From assembly GCA_037367355.1 (NCBI GenBank), contig CM074701.1:2232001-2296000 (forward strand): DNA of 64,000 nucleotides, given 5' to 3'. Below, piece after piece: positions 35,296 to 46,783 of this stretch. Origin of the DNA: Neoscytalidium dimidiatum (lineage: Eukaryota; Ascomycota; Dothideomycetes; Botryosphaeriales; Botryosphaeriaceae). The translations under genes were made by a program, and so were the position numbers. Below the pieces are notes generated by a model. It was not told the origin of the DNA. It did not search any database and was given only the letters and a program-made list of their open reading frames with translations. Position 1 is the first letter of the stretch. Every line of letters begins with the position of its first letter.

Positions 35296-35990
35296 ATAGG
35301 AGATTACGCGTTGATAATACTCCTGCTGATACTGTAGGATCATCGGCACTGTTGCTTTGGCTCGTCTCGTTGGTAAGACGGATGGCGTAGTCCCGCTCCC
35401 ACTATTGAATCCGGAGGTCTTCGGCCTGTCTCGCAGACTCTTGTTCTTCAGGGGGTAACCTTTTGATACGGTCTAGCTCCTGTGCATGCCGGTATAACTC
35501 GTTCTCTTCTGCGGTTGCAGGACGGGGCGTTATGGGGCGAACGCAATTCAGCTCGAGCGAGATCTCAAAATGATTTTCAGAGGCTGTTGTCTCATCAAAG
35601 CAATCTACGTAGGCTTCATTAGCGTTGACTTTGAAGAGAAGGTCCTTGCCGAGAGCTATCTCGCTAGGTATGTCGCCGTCGCTTACGACGCGAAATTCGC
35701 AATGTTGGGATTCTGCATGTCCATTTCTCCCAAAAGCCCATGCGACATTGTATGCTGTTCCATATGTTCGGAAAGGGGAACCATCGGCAACTTCCAAATC
35801 TGTTCGTCGATGCCTGTGGGCCCACGTGTCCGACCCGAGCTTTTACGCCATCTTCGTAGTGATCATGTTGACATCCGACCCTGTGCCGGCGACGGCACTG
35901 ACTTGATGTCCGTTGATGGATCCCCAGATATATTCTTGAGAGCTGCCGATCAAGCAAACTTGGGTACGTATTTTGAGACAATGCTTCACA
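35296..35990 (-). pseudogene. Degraded retropepsin-like domain gene
   Basis: Reading the minus strand in one frame gives a retropepsin-type sequence: GTGSDVNMIT, then LEVADGSPFRTYG, a WAFG strand and an IALGKDLLF flap-like end, followed by a charged tail. The expected catalytic D-T/S-G reads G-T-G (codon GGC at 35885-35887). Two in-frame stops break it: TAA at 35843-35845 and TAG at 35402-35404. Both would be repaired by a single C-to-T reversal (CAA, CAG). The frame resumes after the second stop (WERDYAIRLTNE). Ends are approximate. Whether it was a retroelement protease or one of the cellular fungal retropepsin-domain proteins is not clear; no reverse transcriptase is visible nearby. Confidence 0.5.
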
Positions 35991-36945
35991 GTATCAATGA
36001 TGCGGCGGGCTCAAGGTTTGGTCCATGATTGCGTCTCTTTTGGAAACTGCTTTCCTAAAATGCAATCGTATACATAATTTATGGTGACATAAAATGTCTT
36101 GTATAATAAAGCTGACTCATCCTTGAACCGAAAAAAGAACTCTACTGCGCCAGAGGATTCTACGCTGCGCCAACCAGGCAATACCACACTCTGCCCACTA
36201 GAGGGACTCACGGCAAATCTGTGTGAGGATGCATAAGTGTCCGGTATGACATCGTGGCTCGCGCCCGTATCAGCGTTTTTCTTTCGGAAAATTTGAAGTG
36301 CTTCACCTTATTTTCCTTCACTGGGTTTGACGCTTGCTCTTGGGGCCGTTGGAACGGCTTACCAGGAATGGCTTAGCATCGCGTTCTGCTTTTACATTGG
36401 ACATGAATGGATAACCAGATGCTCTGAATGGGCTGTTTGTGATATGTTTGGCAGGGGACTGCAGTACAGACAACGTCCGGCAAGATCTTATATGATCTAT
36501 CTTTAGGAAGGTAACGAGCCGTCAGAAAATTGTTTAGCAGACTGCCTGACGCCGAGTCTCGCCTAAATATGGACAGAGCTGTCATTCGCGGCAAGAAAAG
36601 TGGCTTAAGGGAAGTGATGGCTCGAAGAAACGGCTTGAGCAACATTGGGGTGTGCGAGGAGGGGCGAGAGAGGCTCGAAAAATACGCAGAGCAAGCTGAC
36701 CGGTCGCTGCGCCTTACTGCGCCTCGCTGCTGCTGCATTATGTAGGTCTGTACCACGTCTGAACGGGCGAATGAACATAACTAATCTAGGAACGTCATGT
36801 GAGAACGTGGTAAAAAGAAGATAATCATTCTCCAAACCCTGACACCGCGTCCACCTTAAAATTTGAGCTCAATATTCTGCGGTCAACCATAGCAATTAAA
36901 ATTCTAACCATGCTGCGTTCATCCATCCTCTAAAACGAGCTAGGG
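35991..36945. other. AT-rich gap, no gene
   Basis: About 950 bp in the degenerate region. Short frames without motifs. Confidence 0.4.
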
Positions 36946-37162
36946 ATGCTTAGCAATGGGCATGCTGCTCTCGCCGCGTGGATGGCAGGCGACGTGGACA
37001 GCGAAACTTTCATTTATGGCGAATTTGATCGGCTTAGCGCCAGGAATCTTCTCTTCTTGAAAAGCCAGATAATAGAGTTGAAAGCCAAGTGGGATAAATG
37101 GGACGAGGGAATTCGGCAGAATGGAAACATGAGTGCAAAGATGTCACTCTTAAGGTGGGAAG

Positions 37163-37299
37163 TGTTGAAGATCGAAGGGCCGCATATAGTATTTACCTAA
37201 TCAAGAGAGGCCTAAATAGGCCTAGTTCCACCCCTATGTACATAGTCTCCTACTAGTCGGCAAGCCCCTAAGAGGGACAATCTATCATGGTTTTCAACA
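37163..37299 (+). mobile_element. Solo-LTR-like insertion, 137 bp, copy 1
   Basis: Starts TGTTGAAGATC and ends GGTTTTCAACA (inverted ends TGTTGAA/TTCAACA) and is flanked by GGAAG on both sides (37158-37162 and 37300-37304). It differs from copy 2 at two positions only (G/T and A/T). It contains a small palindrome aggcctaaataggcct. It has no coding capacity. TG..CA ends with a 5-bp duplication point to an LTR rather than a DNA transposon. Confidence 0.78.
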
Positions 37300-37687
37300 G
37301 GAAGCGTTTTCAGAAAGAGCAGCGGAAGAGCAAAGCAATGAAAGATAATTGATCTATAAGAGAAGATCTAGGTGAAGCTAAGAGAATACCGTACGTCTTC
37401 TATTTACTACAGAGTTAGAGGAGTAATCCGTGCCAGGCTGTCATATTACAAACTGGGATATACCGCACAGCAATCAATATCTTGCAGCTGGACGCTAACA
37501 TTGACAAGTTGAGGCATTGGCACTCCAGTTAAATATTTCCCGACTGGGACATCCAAGACCGAAAGCACTTTTCGCACTTAAGTAATGGTATTCTTTTTGG
37601 AGTGGGACGTCTCTCAGCTAGTCGCGGCTATCAGTTCTGTGGTTGCTGCGATACTTCTAATCGGAGCGATAACATCGTTGTACTTCA

Positions 37688-37824
37688 TGTTGAAAACCAT
37701 GATAGATTGACCCTCTTAGGGGCTTGACGACTAGTAGGAGACTATGTACATAGGGGTGGAACTAGGCCTATTTAGGCCTCTCTTGATTAGGTAAATACTA
37801 TATGCGGCCCTTCGATCTTCAACA
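37688..37824 (-). mobile_element. Solo-LTR-like insertion, 137 bp, copy 2 (opposite strand)
   Basis: The reverse-complement of copy 1 with 135 of 137 identical bases, flanked by its own duplication CTTCA (37683-37687 and 37825-37829). The different flanking duplications show two separate insertions rather than one inverted duplication. Together the copies form a 137-bp inverted repeat with a 388-bp spacer. Confidence 0.78.
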
Positions 37825-38055
37825 CTTCATCTCCAATCCTGGCGCCAAGCTTGGTAGGATTGCATGCTTCATTATCCTCTTCGCATCTAGTTTGGGCCTT
37901 TTAACAATGCTAAGCGGGCCGAAATATTCAGGGCAACAGCAGCTTACGCTGCTGTCTTAGTCGTATTCGTCTCAGGAACCTTGGAGGCTCTAGCAATGGG
38001 TCATGATGTTGTGCTGGGAGCAATGATGAGTTTCCTCCATCCAGTCATCAGGTAA

Positions 38056-38813
38056 AGATATCAGTACCCAGAAGAAATATTATCCGGCCCACGAAACCTT
38101 GCTCATGGGGTCGATCGGAGCCTTTCGATGCTCGGGCGACTGCGGTCTGGCGATCTGGTAGTTGGTAGCTCAAAAAAAAAAAAAATTGTAATCGAGACCC
38201 CTTAATTAATTAGGCGTCTCCGAAATAGATTGCAATGGCTCCCGCAAATTGGCATGTTAAGCTGGTGCAATCGAGGGCTGCGCATGTTGAGGTTTTCGGC
38301 AATCGATTCTAGTTGACTGCTTTATCTTTTCATCGGCTAGGGAGACTGTCTTTCTGGTGAGAATTTGGAAGGCTCGACTTAAACTGAAGGTAAGGCACAA
38401 GGGCTTAGAAATGGGCCTTGTAATAGGAAAATTCATGAAATCAAACCAGCTGCAAACGCTTTGCAGGGGCCATACAAGTTTTGTTCCAAAAGCAGCGCAA
38501 CATCGGAAAGACGAACACAATACGTCATCTGCGTCTGGTCAGCTGCATCAACCAGCTATGAGATGACTTGGATGTTCGAATGCCTTCAACACGGGCTCCG
38601 TAGGCGGATGCATAGGGTAAGTTGTCGCGTCGGTTTCGCGTGCGGACATGCCCAGTTTCAGTAGATGGCGGCCCATCATTTCTCCGCAACTCTGCCGCCA
38701 ACCAGAGCTCCGCGTCGTGGTGACATCATGCAAGCTACAGATGGCATAAAGATGCGGAGACGACACGCCATGGACCTCCTCAACCCATCAGTTGTGCCTG
38801 TGGCTCATTGAAA
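38056..38813. other. Intergenic, promoter of the reductase gene
   Basis: Contains a 13-A run near 38173 and AT-rich sequence up to about 38220, then returns to normal composition. No gene is supported. Confidence 0.45.
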
Positions 38814-39864
38814 ATGGTTTCATTCAGCGCCGTGAGCGTCGCCATCTTGGCAATCACAGCATTCGCCGCTGCCGACGAGGTCCAGACGCCCGTCGAGGTT
38901 GACAACGCCGCAGCTCCACCGCTTCTGGGATTCGGCACCTGGAACCTAAAGGTCTCGCCAGACAATACCACTGAAGCCGTCTCTATCGCTATCCAGACTG
39001 GCTACCGCCACATCGACGCCGCCGCCGCATATGGCAACCAGGTTGCTGTCGGGAAGGGTATTGCCGATGGGCTGGAGAAGGCCGGATTGCACCGGCAAGA
39101 TATTTGGGTGACAAGCAAGCTCTGGAACGACCACCACGGCGATGCGAAAACAGTCGAGGAAGGGCTGAGCAAGACGCTGGAGGAGCTCGGCCTGGAGTAT
39201 TTGGATCTGTACCTGATGCACTGGCCCGTAAGCTCGTCCGGTGACTATGACTACGTCGAGGTAAGTGCTGGCCCACATGGCAATTCCCGTGCAGGTGCCA
39301 ATGACTGCGCAGACATGGAAATCCTTGGAGAAGCTTCTGCCCACCAAGGTCCGTAACATCGGCGTTGCCAATTTCTCTCCGCATCAGCTCCACAAGCTGG
39401 TGAAATCCTCGACGATCAAACCCGCCGTACATCAGATGGAGCTCCACCCATATCTGCAGCAAGAGGAATGGGTTAAGTTCCACCAGAGTCACGGCATCCA
39501 TGTCACCGCCTACTCTCCCTTGGGCAACACCAATCCCATCTACCGTAGCTCATCGCGCGCGGCCAACACGCGCAAGAAGACGCCGTTGCTGCTTGAGAAC
39601 CCGGAGTTATCCAGTATTGCGGAACAGCGCGGCTGCACGACGGCCCAAGTAGCCTTGGCGTGGGGCCTCCAGAGAGGCACAAGTGTGATTCCAAAGACAA
39701 GCCACGAGAAATGGATCAAAGAGAACTTTGAGTCGGTAGAGTGTGGACTCGTAGAGCCTGACTTGGACAAAATCGAGGAGGTTGGAAAGAAGTATCTCAC
39801 GAGGTTCAATAACCCCAGCGGGTCCTGGGGCGTTGACCTTTTCGAAGGTCTGGATGATGCTTGA
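38814..39864 (+). CDS. Aldo-keto reductase with predicted signal peptide
   Basis: Exons 38814-39260 and 39313-39864 give 332 residues. I use the acceptor at 39312 (52-nt intron) because it joins YDYVE to TWKSLEKLL as in the family; the alternative at 39294 would give a 34-nt intron. The complete AKR tetrad is present: Asp68, Tyr73, Lys102 and His136. So are VRNIGVANFS and the C-terminal cofactor motif VIPKTSHEKWI. The first 20 residues (MVSFSAVSVAILAITAFAAA) look like a secretory signal, odd for an NADPH enzyme that is normally cytosolic. It should reduce aldehydes or ketones; the substrate is unknown. Confidence 0.87.
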
Positions 39865-41552
39865 ATTGGCGGGTGGAAGGATGCGGAACGGAATGGCAAT
39901 GCCGGCGTGCCCCGTAAGTCGGCGATGGACGTAAGGGCAGCGCTAAGTGAAAAACAGTACGGTCATTTTCTTCGTGATGCCGCTGGGTCCGTCGTTGCTC
40001 GTACAACATTTCGTCGGTGTCCCGTGTCCTGCGTGACGGCCCAATCGCGACCGCTCTTGGCGCTTTGACAGCATCCGTGGATCGTGAATGGCCGCCTCTT
40101 CCCCTAAACTTTCGAAGGATCCGGAGCTTCTAATAATCTTTGCACGCGTGAAAGGCCAGCCACACGCCCGTCTCCTATCCAGATCAGCTATCTCTGAACC
40201 AATGTAGGCATGACATGGTCGAGGAACCCCAGCATAAGCTTCTCCTATCAAATTACAGCAGCGCGTGGCTTACGGCGGGAGAGGCGCAAACGGTTGCTAG
40301 CTCATCACCGGTCGACTTAGGCGCCAGATCGCCTCCAGGGGTTGTGAGTCGGCGGATTTGGATGTCGCCGCAAGAAAGAGCTCTCGCGCCATTTTGTCTC
40401 GGCGCATGCTCGGCATGCTCTGACATCATTTCGGCCCAGGAACCTCATTGACACGGCGGCACTTCCAGAAGTTCCACGCGCTTGGTGCTGCTTCGCTTGT
40501 AGGGCTGAGCCCGCGCGGCCATGAGGCACCCCTTGTCCATTGCATCGTGGCCCTGCTCGCCCTAGAGCCGCGTTTGCTGATTTACCGGTCACTTCGTGTT
40601 GGGCGAAGGAGTCGGTGGATTCGCGGACATGCTCGGATGGGCAAGGCACCGCTCCGTGCATAACGACGCCTTGGCTTCCGCGTGGCTCCTTGACTCGCGG
40701 CCCCCATCGGTCTTCGTCAGGAACAGGGAAGTGGGGACGCCAGCAGCGCCACAACGACCCCTTTCGAGAATGTGGTCAGAGTTTAGCCTTCCGTAGCTTT
40801 CCACTCCGAGACAGAACACCAGCGCTTCTCGTGTCCGCGTTATAGAGGCAAGTCGGTAGGCAATGGCTCGAAACTTCCGGAGAAAAAAAAAATTATTATG
40901 ATGCTCTGGCCTCCAACCGAGCATACGGATGAGCGGTAGGGATTCCAACACCTGGCATATTACTGTGGGGATTTTGGAAATCAGTAATCAGCATTCGAAG
41001 GTGATCGTAGAAGGCGGTAATGAAGATTCAGCCCGGTAAACCCTGCCTTGCTGGTCACCGCTCCCCAGGACATGCCCCTTTGCCTCCACGTTTGGCCCCA
41101 GTGCAGCGGCCCATTCTGCTCTCGAATGTCCTTCCCCTGCCGGTCTCGTCGATCTGGTCCCGATGAGGAAAGGGATCCTTGCCTTCCGGGACGCAGCCGC
41201 AGGCCCGTACACCGTAGTGCTGGGCTGTGCACGAGTCTCTTCCTCTGTGATGTAAGTCAGCTGTCGTGAGCTAGCTGTATTCGGAATTCTTGCTGAAGAG
41301 CATCATTTTCACAGTTAGTCGAGCAGGACGAGCCAACAAGATGACCATCTCGGGGGGTCGCGAACGGGGGATGGTCATGGCGAGTCAACAGAGTATAAGA
41401 TTCAGCTGTTGGAGCACCGCCAGAGATTCTTCCCTCACCATCGAGCCACTCTTCCAACTCAGCAGCCTTTCGCGCTACAGTCATTCGTTCTTCCAGTCGC
41501 TCAATCAGTCACTCTTTCGAGACTACCTAATCTTACAAAAACAACCGCCAAA
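39865..41552. other. Intergenic, no gene seen
   Basis: 1.7 kb between two co-oriented genes. Overlapping frames up to 145 codons on both strands have no motifs. GTATAAGA at 41393-41400 may be the TATA element of the next gene. Confidence 0.45.
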
Positions 41553-42267
41553 ATGCGCTTCTCGTTCGCCTCCGCCTTCGCTCTCTCCACCCTTTTCCTT
41601 GGCGCCTTCTCCGCGCCCACCGGTGATGTCCTCAACGGCGTCTCTGGCCTGACCCAGACCGGTACCCTGACCAAGACCTACACCGAGAAGACGACCACCG
41701 TCACCAAGAACGAGACCGTCTACAGCGTCGTCAGCACCCTGTACACCAACGTTCAGCAGTACACGGCCTCCATCAACAAGACGGTCGACTCCGTCCCCGC
41801 CCAGGCCACCGAGGATGACAAGAAGGCTGCTCTCATCGAGATCAAGGCCGACATCAAGTCCATCGCCTCCCTGATCGTTGACGCCTCGGTCAAGATTGGC
41901 AAGATTGAGGTCGACGCCAACGTCGATGTCTCCGCCATCGTCTCCCTCGTCGTCAAGCTCGTCTGCGAGATTGTCGCCACCCTCCAGAAGGTCGTCTTCG
42001 TCCTCGGCGGCAGTAAGTTCCCCTCACGCCCGAGCTATCGCTTCGCCAGTGCTAATGATATCGCCAGCTGTCAACGTCCTCCTCGGCTCCGTCATCACCC
42101 TCCTTGTCAACGCCATCTCTGCCCTCCTCGTCGCCCTCCAGGACATCCTCGGCGACGTCATCGCCACCGTCTGGTCCATCGTCTCCGGCCTCCTGCCCGC
42201 CGTCGGCAGCATCCTCATCGGCCTCGGCGAGGTCCTCAAGGGTGACTGCAACTGCCTGACCCTGTAA
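41553..42267 (+). CDS. Small secreted protein, hydrophobic C-terminal half
   Basis: Exons 41553-42012 and 42068-42267 (intron 42013-42067) give 219 residues. The signal peptide (MRFSFASAFALSTLFLGAFS) ends before APTGDVLNG. A Thr-rich segment is followed by amphipathic helices (YTNVQQYTASINKTV) and strongly Val/Ile/Leu-rich helices (about 130-205). It ends with GDCNCLTL. The few cysteines are near Val145 and at the very end. I do not recognise the family. Composition suggests a cell-surface or hydrophobic-surface-active secreted protein. Strong codon bias toward C-ending codons suggests high expression. No enzyme motif is visible. Confidence 0.8.
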
Positions 42268-44113
42268 ATTTCTTCATCCTCGAAGAGTGCATGAGCAGAA
42301 GAGTCTCGGAGTGACGAAGTTGGAAAGATGGAAAGTGGAGCAGTTGTGGGGATGAAGTCGGGAGTAGCTGGAGAGCGGGTGATGTGGTAGCGGTTGGGAG
42401 GTAGTTGGGAATGTGGAGGAGTGGTAGCAGTGTAAGGAGTGGTGAGAGAGTAGTCGGTAGGATAAGGGAGAAGCGCAGCGTTAATATCTGATGCTCTAAT
42501 CATGGAAACGACTTTAGAGCCTACTAGAGAGTTGTATTTGTAATTTTTAAATACCCTAACTGCGGTTTGGGGGCGCCTGCTCCCAGCTCCAAACTTTTCC
42601 TTTTCTGTGTTGCCTCGAGTGAAGTCGAATCAACCACCAAAAAAAAAAGTTTCGCCAGCGACAGTTAGGTACACGAGATCCTAAGGTTTGAAAGAAGGTT
42701 GATCTGACGTCTCAACACAGTTGCACTGACGCTCTTAAGGCTATCATGATAAGATCAAAGTGTGCGCGATATATTAATACAGTGCAATTGTTGTCAGGGG
42801 TTGACGCCCGGGGACTCGCTCGCGTCCAGCCGGTCGGGCGCTTCCAGCTCGCCTTCCCCCGGTCCCCTCACACCTCCTTACCTCCGCTACCTCAACACCT
42901 CTGGCGGACTTCATCGGAACGCGTTATCGAGACAGCCACATGGGAGCATTCAGTCCAGAATTGCTTATCGCGCTTGCGTCAGCTGAGGAGCGCCATTTGT
43001 GCAGATGCATGGACTCTCCATGCAAGCCATCGCTCCTTCCACGTTCCGGCCCGCGACGGCTGAGGGGAAATTGAGGTTCAGCCTCAGCCTTGCAGGTGAG
43101 GCTGTATGATGAGCGCTCAATTGTCCCATTACGAGAGAGCGGACCAAACGGAATAGCCGCCATGGCTTGCGTCCTAATGCAGCAAGTTACCTTACATTTG
43201 ACGTCCTCGGCGAATCCCTCTTGGAGGCAACACACCATCTATCTCTGCATCACGTATCTGCGTACCCAGCACTTCCTAAATTGGTCGCTTGCATTACTTT
43301 GCCGCAGTGCTCGCTCGTACAGCCCGAGAGACCAATCTGATCATCTCGATGTCGAAACCAACTGATTTTGATGACGCGGTACGAGCCGCATCGTATCATC
43401 CGACACGCTTACTGCTAGTTCTGGCCCCCAATCAATCGCTTGACTATCCACTACACCATCATTCTCTTGGCGCTGCGGAGAGGCACACAAGCAAGAACCG
43501 GGACGCGCCGCTACTTTGCGTCGACGCCTTATTCCTGTCTTCCCTGTGGGCAGCCAAGAATTTAGGGTGGAGCTCCAGGAGCTTCTATGATAGGTGATAT
43601 ATCGTCGTTTACAAGCCCAGGAAATGGGAATTGAGATGCTTAAGATCTGAAGGGCGAGAGGGTATCTTCAGAGGGGTAGCTAACATGAGCAATGGCGCTG
43701 AGGTGCATCAGCCTGCTCCCAAACACCAATCCGCATTATCGGCTCAGCTGGGCCTCTCTGCTCAAGGTAGACACGATGCACCGCAGGTGATCGACAGCTC
43801 TACCAAAGGTAAGCATCTTTCCGTACCAGCCACTTTTCAGCCTGCTCACGGCCTGACCGCCCCATGCTGTAGGCGCTATGCTGCACGGTCTGACGTCCAA
43901 TATAGCTTGCAGCCCACCATTTGGCTCCCTAATCATGCTTGTGGCTGAACGATCGCCTGATATCTTCAAGCTGAACTCCTCATTTCTTTCTTGTTGGCTT
44001 TTAATGGTCAGCACTTTCATCTCTGAAAGCATTCTTGTCTATCCCGCCAATACCTCTATCTTACTTTGCCAAAAGCACAGTCCGAAATGCTCCGAGGACA
44101 CAACATCTCAACC
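42268..44113. other. Intergenic, no firm gene
   Basis: 1.8 kb with A-tracts near 42639 and AT-rich patches. A weak two-exon frame can be drawn from 43685 but overlaps the HET gene start and is recorded under rejected items. Confidence 0.4.
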
Positions 44114-46783
44114 ATGGATAATCTCACTGGAGTTGTCATGCCTGCACCAGAATCAGAGACTACACATACTGGCCAGGTCAATGGCGAGGTATAGATCCTT
44201 GTCTGACCCAAATGCTTGACATTCATATCTCTGTTGCTAATATACATTAGGATGCTGGAAGTCAAGTGCCTCGTAAACGGCTGCGACGCGTAGCTCAAGA
44301 TGTTCTGGACAGAGTGAGAGTGCGTCCAATTCGCTCTGACACTACTGACTAGCTTCGCTGATGTTTCCGATGACCAGGCCAAGCGAGTAATTCGAAGCTG
44401 GATAAAAAAGGACTTGTGTGCTCGTTGCAAACGGCTCGGACTCAGCCTGAACAAGTTCTTGATTCTTGATCATGCCTCAAATCGAACACAGCAAGCGTAT
44501 CGCACTTCTCTCGCGGGGACAAATGACTCCGGGATTGCCCCTGAATTCGCACTAGGCCCCGGCTCTGGCAGTCAATGCTTGGGTACAGCGCGGCAGATCC
44601 ATCTGCAGGCGACAGTCCTGAATTGCCCATTTTGCACCCTTGTCATCAAGTCTCTTCCCGAAAGCGAGGCTTCCGGTCTCGAAACCTCCGAACAAGGAGA
44701 TGCTGTCTGCTACGTTAGTTGGCAAGTCGATGGGCGTGAGCTCATCTCGCATCCGCATCACCATGGCGTTACCGAAACTCGTCCACGTACCAGACGCATA
44801 CGGTTAGAGTGGGACCGCGATAATTTCCCCGAAAGCTACCTCGTCCTCGTGGCCGCCGAAGCTAAACTGACGGATCCCACGTCCCAGCGCCTTTGGGAAT
44901 CGGATGCCTTCTTTCTCGGAAGGTATATCAACAGCGCGGCAAAGAATCACGCACTAGTCAAAAGTTGGCTCGATATCTGCGATGGGTCCCACAAGCACCT
45001 GTGCAAGATTGAACGCGGCTCAGACTTCCTTGAAATGATGAGCAAGTCGTATTTCGGCGTGGTCGACGTGCATCAAATGTGTCTCACCTCACTTCCCGCG
45101 GAGAGCCGATATGTTGCGCTCAGCTACATGTGGGGCGCAGGCGAAAAGTATACAACCACACTACGGAATATCATTTCTCACCAAGAACCCGGAGGCCTGG
45201 AGAAGATACTTCTTCGTTTGCCCGAGGTCATTCAAGATGCCATCCATCTTGTGCGGAGCTTGGGGGAACGCTACCTCTGGGTAGATTCTCTCTGCATTGT
45301 GCAGGACAGCGCAAGGTCCTGGGAGCTCAACTCAGCCGCCATGGACCTTGTGTACGGCAACGCGCATCTGACCATATGCGCAGCAGATGGAGATGGCCCA
45401 GATGTCGGTCTCAAAGGTTTGCAACCGGGGCGGATCGTGCGCCAACATGATGAATTATGCGCTCCTGGGGTCCGTCTGATGGTATCTCGTCTTGCAGAAA
45501 CCTACATCGAGTCATCGAAATGGAACACTCGAGCTTGGACGTTCCAGGAACGTCTTCTTTCCAAAAGATGTCTGATATTCACCAATGATAGGGTATATTT
45601 TCAGTGCCGGAGTGCGGCCATGTCAGAAGATATCATTGCCGAGCATAGGACGCTCTCATGGTCTCTCGAACTCGTCCAGAGTCCTCTCAAGCTTCTTGAT
45701 GAGCTTGACAACCGCGCACTCCGCGTCTACATGACCTGTGTCGAGCTATATACGAAACGGACCTTGGGAAAACCTAAAGATATTCTTGCCGCATTCCGTG
45801 GCCTGTCGAACCTCTTGGGTAAAAGAATGGGCTCTCCTTTCTTATTCGGTCTCCCGAGCTCGCATTTCGACTTGGCGCTGCTTTGGGAACCTGATGGTCC
45901 CATTCGCGCCCGAGAAAAGCTCGATGATAGTGATGAGAGCGACTATGGCGAGCAAAAATTCCCTACCTGGTCGTGGTGTGGGTGGATACCTTTGCAGGAT
46001 GGTACGGGAACAATTCGTTACACCACACCTCCAATCAAGGACTGTTTAGAAAATGTTCATCAGTGGTTGATGGAGCACACCTGGATCAAGTGGTACATCC
46101 GTGACGGGCATGGTACGCTTCGCCCAATCTGGGATGGGTCAATAGACTCGAGTGTGCATCGCGTCGTCGACAGTCAGTGGGGAGGTTACAAACAGCCGCC
46201 GCCCGAGAGTAAGAACAACTACTACGACGAGTACGGCCGCACGATTCCAGAGGAAATTTCAAGGTTGAACCAAGATCATCTCAAACGCACGCTACCGGAA
46301 TACCCTTACTGCGTCAACATTGCGCAGCCAGGGCTGCTATCGGACCAAAGATTCGCGGATCAGCGATATCTTCAGTTCTGCACTTGGTCAGCGTTGCTCC
46401 GTCTGCTCCCCCAGGATCACACAAGCTCACCTAGTCTGTCGCCTTCCTTGCGGCGTTACGACATCGCCGATTACACGGGTGATTGGTGCGGAACAATCGT
46501 CCTTGATTCCAAATGGGGCGATGAGCACGTCCGGGATGGCGGCGGAGAACACGAGTTCATCGCCATCTCGGACGCCAAGAAGTTCACCCGGGAGGAAATG
46601 AAAGTGTGGACATTTTACATCCCGCAGACGGAGGAGCACTCCGAGTGGGATCTCTATTTTGTGCTTCTTGTCGAGACAAAGTTCGGTATTTCGCGCCGGA
46701 TCGGCCTTGGCAAGGTGTTCAAGGAGGCTTTCAACAATTCGTGTGGTCCGCGGAAGAAGTGGAAGGAATTCATTATGGAATGA
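44114..46783 (+). CDS. HET-domain (heterokaryon incompatibility) protein
   Basis: Exons 44114-44188, 44251-44313 and 44378-46783, for 847 residues from the ATG at 44114 (an in-frame ATG at 44087 would add nine). The N-terminus has a basic stretch (RKRLRR). After a Cys-rich block (CARCKRLGL; NCPFCTL) comes the HET domain: YVALSYMWG at about residue 291, YLWVDSLCIVQD, YGNAHLTICAADG, and W-N-T-R-A-W-T-F-Q-E with L-S-K-R. HET proteins trigger programmed cell death when unlike strains fuse; many are of unknown role. The C-terminal 350 residues have no module I recognise. The stop follows FIME. Confidence 0.88.

Larger units (their letters stand above)
36946..38055 (+). pseudogene. DUF6594 membrane protein gene broken by two LTR insertions
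   Basis: The 5' part reads as the N-terminal DUF6594 pattern (HAALAAWMAGD, FDRLSARNLLFLKSQI) and stops inside the first LTR-like insertion. After the second insertion come the C-terminal helices (KLGRIACFIILFASSLGLL) and NAKRAEIFRATAAYAAV, characteristic of the family. Removing either 137-bp insertion plus one target duplication rejoins the frame exactly: RWE|AFSERAAEE on the left and LYF|ISNPGAKLG on the right. Further lesions are a stop at the codon after SNER (37356-37358), a frame slip just after it, and a one-base loss near 37914. The intact family has C-terminal membrane helices; its function is unknown to me. It is clearly dead here. Confidence 0.75.

Noticed and set aside
37159..37829. 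The two 137-bp repeats as terminal inverted repeats of one DNA transposon
   Set aside because: Each copy has its own different 5-bp duplication and TG..CA ends, and the spacer is host DUF6594 sequence.
39261..39294. A 34-nt intron in the aldo-keto reductase gene
   Set aside because: It is shorter than fungal introns normally are, and the 52-nt alternative ending at 39312 gives a better family match.
43685..44219. A possible two-exon gene (frame from 43685, intron near 43808-43872, open to 44219) just before the HET gene
   Set aside because: It overlaps the first exon of the better-supported HET gene in another frame and its product has no recognisable motif.
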